Assembly: GCA_018822835.1 (NCBI GenBank)
Contig: JAHJJO010000138.1
Coordinates: forward strand, 1 to 7,655
Direction: 5' to 3'
DNA length: 7,655 bases
Source of the DNA: Patescibacteria group bacterium
Lineage (GTDB): Bacteria > Patescibacteriota > Patescibacteriia > Patescibacteriales > JAHJJO01
Shown here: one piece after another, positions 5,756 to 7,655 of the stretch
Layout of the letters: each line of letters starts with the position of its first letter
How positions within the stretch are numbered: the first letter of the stretch is position 1
Position numbers and translations under genes: made by a program
Notes under the pieces: model-generated
The model's input: only the letters and a program-made list of their open reading frames with translations
What the model was told of the DNA's origin: nothing
Databases searched by the model: none

Positions 5756-5821
5756 AGACATAAAAGATATAAAAAAATCAAGTAACATAAAAAAATCGTC
5801 TTCAAAGAAAGACGATTTTTT
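5686..5821 (+). promoter_or_regulatory. Attenuator-like leader with mutually exclusive hairpins
   Basis: Four segments compete. A is tcttcaaa (5686-5693) with gcgc (5696-5699). B is gcgc (5747-5750) with tttgaaga (5751-5758). C is gtcttcaaag (5798-5807). D is aagacgatttttt (5809-5821). A pairs with B (8+4 pairs, enclosing a caccatt/aatggtg hairpin at 5719-5735). B pairs perfectly with C over 10 bases (5750-5759 with 5798-5807). C pairs with D to make the terminator. A and C thus carry the same sequence and compete for B, the layout of a transcription attenuator. The triggering ligand, ribosome or protein is unknown. Confidence 0.5.
5790..5821 (+). terminator. Intrinsic terminator in the leader
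   Basis: A perfect 13-bp stem (5790-5802 with 5809-5821) with loop CAAAGA is followed by T-rich sequence (tatattatat), with the stem itself ending in six T. The A run on the 5' side makes it potentially bidirectional. It lies between the promoter at 5643 and the zinc-ribbon gene at 5880, so it either ends Sua5 transcripts or acts as the conditional stop of the leader. Confidence 0.8.
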
Positions 5822-5865
5822 ATATTATATCTATAGCTCTTTTAAAATTGGTAAATAAAAATAGT

Positions 5866-5874
5866 AAAGGAGGT
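5866..5874 (+). promoter_or_regulatory. Strong Shine-Dalgarno AAAGGAGGT for the zinc-ribbon gene
   Basis: A nearly full anti-16S complement five bases before the ATG at 5880. It decides the start of a gene too short to be obvious otherwise, and contrasts with most other genes in the window, which have no such site. Confidence 0.85.
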
Positions 5875-5879
5875 AATGC

Positions 5880-6050
5880 ATGGCAACAGGAATTGGCATG
5901 AGAATTGATTGTCCAAATTGCGAACTCAAACAATCAATCGGCACTATTTATCCACCTTATAACAGGCGACTGTTGGCATGCCCAAAATGCGACAGTAATT
6001 ATAAGTTTGTAAAACAAGAAGGCAGATTAAGATTAATAAAATTAAAATAA
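5880..6050 (+). CDS. Small zinc-ribbon protein, 56 residues
   Basis: A 56-residue basic protein with two CPxC knuckles, DCPNC (C11, C14) and ACPKC (C34, C37), spaced 19 residues apart as in small zinc ribbons. These should bind one zinc ion. Between them is a Tyr/Pro/Arg stretch (IGTIYPPYNRRLL), and after them a Lys/Arg-rich tail, which would suit RNA, DNA or protein contacts. No specific family is recognised. The start is fixed by the strong Shine-Dalgarno at 5866-5874. The next gene begins 12 bases after its stop, again with a strong Shine-Dalgarno, so the two form a translationally strong pair. The attenuator-like leader upstream suggests regulated expression. The gene is real with good likelihood; its function is unknown. 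Confidence 0.75.
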   Translation: MATGIGMRIDCPNCELKQSIGTIYPPYNRRLLACPKCDSNYKFVKQEGRLRLIKLK

Positions 6051-6062
6051 AAGGAGGGAAAA

Positions 6063-6266
6063 ATGAATGATGAATATCTTATTTTTGTAGAAGGCAGAGA
6101 AACTAACGCGGGTTACGAAATAACTGAGCTAGAAGCTCTAAAAACAATTAGAGTATTAGAGGCAAATGGAAAAAAAGTAGTTTTAGTAACTGGTCGAGGT
6201 TGCATGGATGCATTACCAAAATTCAGAAGAATGTTAGAGGAGGAGAATATTATAAAAAAGGGTTGA
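6063..6266 (+). CDS. Small protein of unknown function, 67 residues
   Basis: A 67-residue protein that I do not recognise. It opens with a beta-like stretch (EYLIFVEGRE), followed by a helix (ELEALKTIRVLEANG), a second strand (KKVVLVTGRG) and a C-terminal helix rich in Glu/Arg (DALPKFRRMLEEENI). This suggests a compact alpha/beta fold with no signal peptide or membrane segment. One Cys (CMDA) is present. AAGGAGGG (6051-6058) lies just before the ATG, which supports both the start and reality of the gene. It is co-directional with the zinc-ribbon gene 12 bases upstream. Its TGA stop falls inside the terminator hairpin at 6256-6285, so the pair ends there. A role together with the zinc ribbon is inference from linkage only. 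Confidence 0.75.
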   Translation: MNDEYLIFVEGRETNAGYEITELEALKTIRVLEANGKKVVLVTGRGCMDALPKFRRMLEEENIIKKG

Positions 6267-6285
6267 TTTTCAAATCAGCCCTTTT
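6256..6285. terminator. Intrinsic terminator shared by the small-gene pair and YchF
   Basis: AAAAGGGTTGATT (6256-6268) pairs with AATCAGCCCTTTT (6273-6285), 13 pairs including one G·T, around a TTCA loop. T-rich sequence follows (aaattttttatt). On the opposite strand the stem again ends in a T run. It lies between convergent genes, so it probably stops both the rightward small-gene transcript and the leftward ychF transcript. Confidence 0.8.
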
Positions 6286-6310
6286 AAATTTTTTATTAAT
6301 TTTTGTGAAT

Positions 6311-7369
6311 TTATTGCTTGCACAAAAAATTACATACATCACCATCTTGCATGACATAATCTTTGCCCTCTGTTCTAATTAATCCTTGTTCTCGAGCTTT
6401 TTGTTCGCCATCAGCTTTAATAAATTTCTCCCAGTTTATTATTTCAGCGCGGATAAAACTTTTTTCAAAATCAGTATGAATTACTCCTGCGGCTTGCGGA
6501 GCTATGGCTCTATTATTTACAGTCCATGCGCGCGTTTCATCAGTGCCTGTTGTAAAAAATGTAATTAAATCAAGAAGTTCATAACATGTTTGAATAAGTT
6601 TGTCCAGTCCGCTTTGAACTAAACCTAACTCTTTAATGTATTCTTTTTGTTCATTTTCAGGCAAAGCGGAAATTTCCTGTTCTAATTTAACGTCTATTTG
6701 TATTGTTTTGTTATTTTGCAATTTTTTTTGTTCATTTAGTTCGCTAACATTTAAAATATAAATTATCGGCTTGATTGTTATTAAATTCAAATCATAAATT
6801 TGTTTTTTTTCATCTGCATTTAATTCAATCGCGCGCGCAGAAGTCCCCTTTTCTAAATTTTGTTTTATTTTCTGCAATAAATTTTTATATTCAATTAATT
6901 TTTTATCCCCTGTTCTGGCATTTTTTTCAGCTTTTGAAAGTCTTTTTTCAACAGTGTTTAAATCAGAAAAAATTAATTCTAAATTTATTGTCTCAACATC
7001 ACCATCAGGGTCAATTTTCCCATCAACATGTATAATGTTGTTGTCTTGAAAATCTCGCACCACTTCGCAAATAGCGTCACATTCCCTTATGTGCGCTAAA
7101 AATTGGTTGCCCAATCCTTCTCCTTTGTGCGCTCCCTTTACTAAGCCGGCAATGTCTATAAATTTTATTGTTGTTGGAATAATTTTGGCTGGCTTAGAAA
7201 CGCGCGCTAATTTATTTAACCTTTCATCAGGAACCTCCACAATTCCAACATTAGGATCAATTGTGCAAAAAGGATAATTTTCAACTGCTACCTGTTTTTT
7301 TGTTAGAGCATTAAATAAAGTTGACTTGCCCACATTTGGCAATCCAACAATGCCGATAGATAAAGACAT
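6311..7369 (-). CDS. ychF: Redox-regulated ATPase YchF/OLA1
   Basis: A 352-residue Obg-family P-loop protein that prefers ATP to GTP. It binds ribosomes and is linked to translation and stress responses. Motifs in order: GLPNVGKST (G1, residues 9-17), a switch with YPFCTIDPNVG (32-42), DIAGLVKGAHKGEGLGNQFL (G3 region, 72-91), a helical/coiled-coil insertion (about 120-200), NVSE (207-210) in place of the NKxD of true GTPases, and a C-terminal TGS domain (about 270-352) with ITFFTTGTDETRAWTV and GDV. Length is normal for the family (about 360). The ATG at 7369 is chosen because the P-loop strand follows directly; an upstream TTG at 7387 would add six odd residues. No Shine-Dalgarno is visible. 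It is a housekeeping gene convergent with the small-gene pair and probably unconnected to the hydrogenase. Confidence 0.97.
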   Translation of the reverse strand: MSLSIGIVGLPNVGKSTLFNALTKKQVAVENYPFCTIDPNVGIVEVPDERLNKLARVSKPAKIIPTTIKFIDIAGLVKGAHKGEGLGNQFLAHIRECDAICEVVRDFQDNNIIHVDGKIDPDGDVETINLELIFSDLNTVEKRLSKAEKNARTGDKKLIEYKNLLQKIKQNLEKGTSARAIELNADEKKQIYDLNLITIKPIIYILNVSELNEQKKLQNNKTIQIDVKLEQEISALPENEQKEYIKELGLVQSGLDKLIQTCYELLDLITFFTTGTDETRAWTVNNRAIAPQAAGVIHTDFEKSFIRAEIINWEKFIKADGEQKAREQGLIRTEGKDYVMQDGDVCNFLCKQ

Positions 7370-7392
7370 AATATAAAAAATTTTCAATTATC

Positions 7393-7476
7393 AATTTTCA
7401 ATTTTCAAACAATTTTTAATGATTTAATTTTTTAATGTTTCAAACATTAATTTAAAACATTGAAAAATTGAAAATT
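7393..7476. repeat. AT-rich inverted repeats upstream of ychF
   Basis: AATTTTCAATTTTCAA (7393-7408) is matched in reverse complement by 7460-7476 with one extra base. Between them TTAATGTTT (7432-7440) and AAACATTAA (7442-7450) form a perfect 9-1-9 palindrome. Such caattttcaattttcaa words look like low-complexity intergenic filler, but the nested symmetry upstream of ychF could also be regulatory. No gene is present in 7370-7655. Confidence 0.5.
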
Positions 7477-7504
7477 ATTCCACACATAAAACATTGTATA
7501 AAAG

Positions 7505-7565
7505 CGCTGGAGTCAGCTTGTCGAATTTTTGTTTCACAAAAATTTAGCCAAGCGAGACTCCAGCG
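7505..7565. repeat. 61-nt imperfect palindrome with GC-rich ends
   Basis: CGCTGGAGTC (7505-7514) is exactly mirrored by GACTCCAGCG (7556-7565). The arms continue inward as AGCTTGTCGAATTTTTGT against CACAAAAATTTAGCCAAGCGA with a few mismatches, closing in a TTTCA-like loop. The word agcgagac occurs twice at its right end (from 7551 and again from 7562). The length, symmetry and GC-rich tips in an AT-rich spacer fit an intergenic palindromic (REP-like) repeat or a structured RNA; no T run follows on the plus strand. Confidence 0.6.
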
Positions 7566-7635
7566 AGACCAGATGAATAACTAATAATATAATGATAATT
7601 GATTTTTAAAAAATGGTCAATAAATTAAAATTCAA

Positions 7636-7651
7636 TTTGACACATGTCAAA
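7636..7651. repeat. Perfect 7-2-7 inverted repeat TTTGACA-CA-TGTCAAA
   Basis: The two 7-base arms are exact reverse complements separated by CA. The size fits an operator for a dimeric regulator, and the arm includes TTGACA, a possible -35 on either strand. The window ends four bases later, so the gene it might serve is not visible. Confidence 0.4.
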
Positions 7652-7655
7652 GCCA

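Noticed and set aside
5686..5821. Known riboswitch or T-box
   Set aside because: No conserved riboswitch core or T-box sequence (TGGNACC-like) could be found; only competing stems are visible.
6775..7035. Plus-strand open frames inside ychF (also 7089-7277 and 6386-6568)
   Set aside because: They are complements of an intact conserved gene, have biased low-complexity content and no initiation signal.
7370..7387. Upstream TTG start for YchF
   Set aside because: It adds six residues not typical of YchF and lacks a ribosome site; the ATG at 7369 is followed at once by the P-loop strand.
1..7655. CRISPR array, tRNA or rRNA gene
   Set aside because: No regularly spaced identical repeats beyond the two-unit repeat at 29-76, no cloverleaf with CCA-type end, and no rRNA core sequence were seen.

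Overview
The window is AT-rich bacterial DNA (about one-third G+C by eye), gene-dense, and read with the standard code: TGA ends the Sua5 gene and a 67-residue small gene. Its style is small genes, few Shine-Dalgarno sites, and GC-rich palindromes scattered through AT-rich spacers. Together with a low-GC YchF and Sua5 this suggests a Patescibacteria/CPR-type bacterium (Parcubacteria-like). That placement is an inference from style; there is no rRNA or ribosomal protein here to settle it.

Layout. Positions 1-305 hold no gene: a degenerate 24-bp tandem repeat (29-76), then a 150-bp element bounded by a perfect 21-bp terminal inverted repeat (95-244). Positions 306-4703 form a [NiFe] hydrogenase island. 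A divergent HypC-type chaperone (306-542, +) converges on and overlaps a 564-residue gene (498-2192, -). That gene joins a [NiFe]-hydrogenase small subunit and large subunit in one chain. A 142-bp divergent promoter region with a 6-8-6 palindrome separates it from hypC-hypD-hypE (2335-4703, +). Positions 4704-5016 are a gene-free spacer with a GC-rich palindromic island. Housekeeping genes follow: Sua5/TsaC (5017-5646, +) and, at the far end, YchF/OLA1 (6311-7369, -). Between them lie a good sigma70-type promoter, a leader with three mutually exclusive hairpins ending in an intrinsic terminator, and two small genes with strong Shine-Dalgarno sites: a 56-residue zinc ribbon (5880-6050) and a 67-residue unknown (6063-6266). 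Positions 7370-7655 are gene-free and contain AT-rich inverted repeats, a 61-nt GC-flanked palindrome and a 7-2-7 inverted repeat.

How the genes work together. HypC, HypD and HypE are the part of the maturation pathway that builds and carries the Fe(CN)2CO unit. The fused hydrogenase keeps both Ni-binding CxxC motifs and the four proximal-cluster cysteines. It ends exactly at the mature C-terminal His, so it should need no maturation endopeptidase. No diaphorase, ferredoxin, membrane or other partner subunit is present, and hypA, hypB and hypF are not in the window. The most interesting reading is a very reduced, single-polypeptide, one-cluster [NiFe] hydrogenase with possibly its own divergent HypC. 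The second point of interest is the attenuator-like leader in front of the two small genes.
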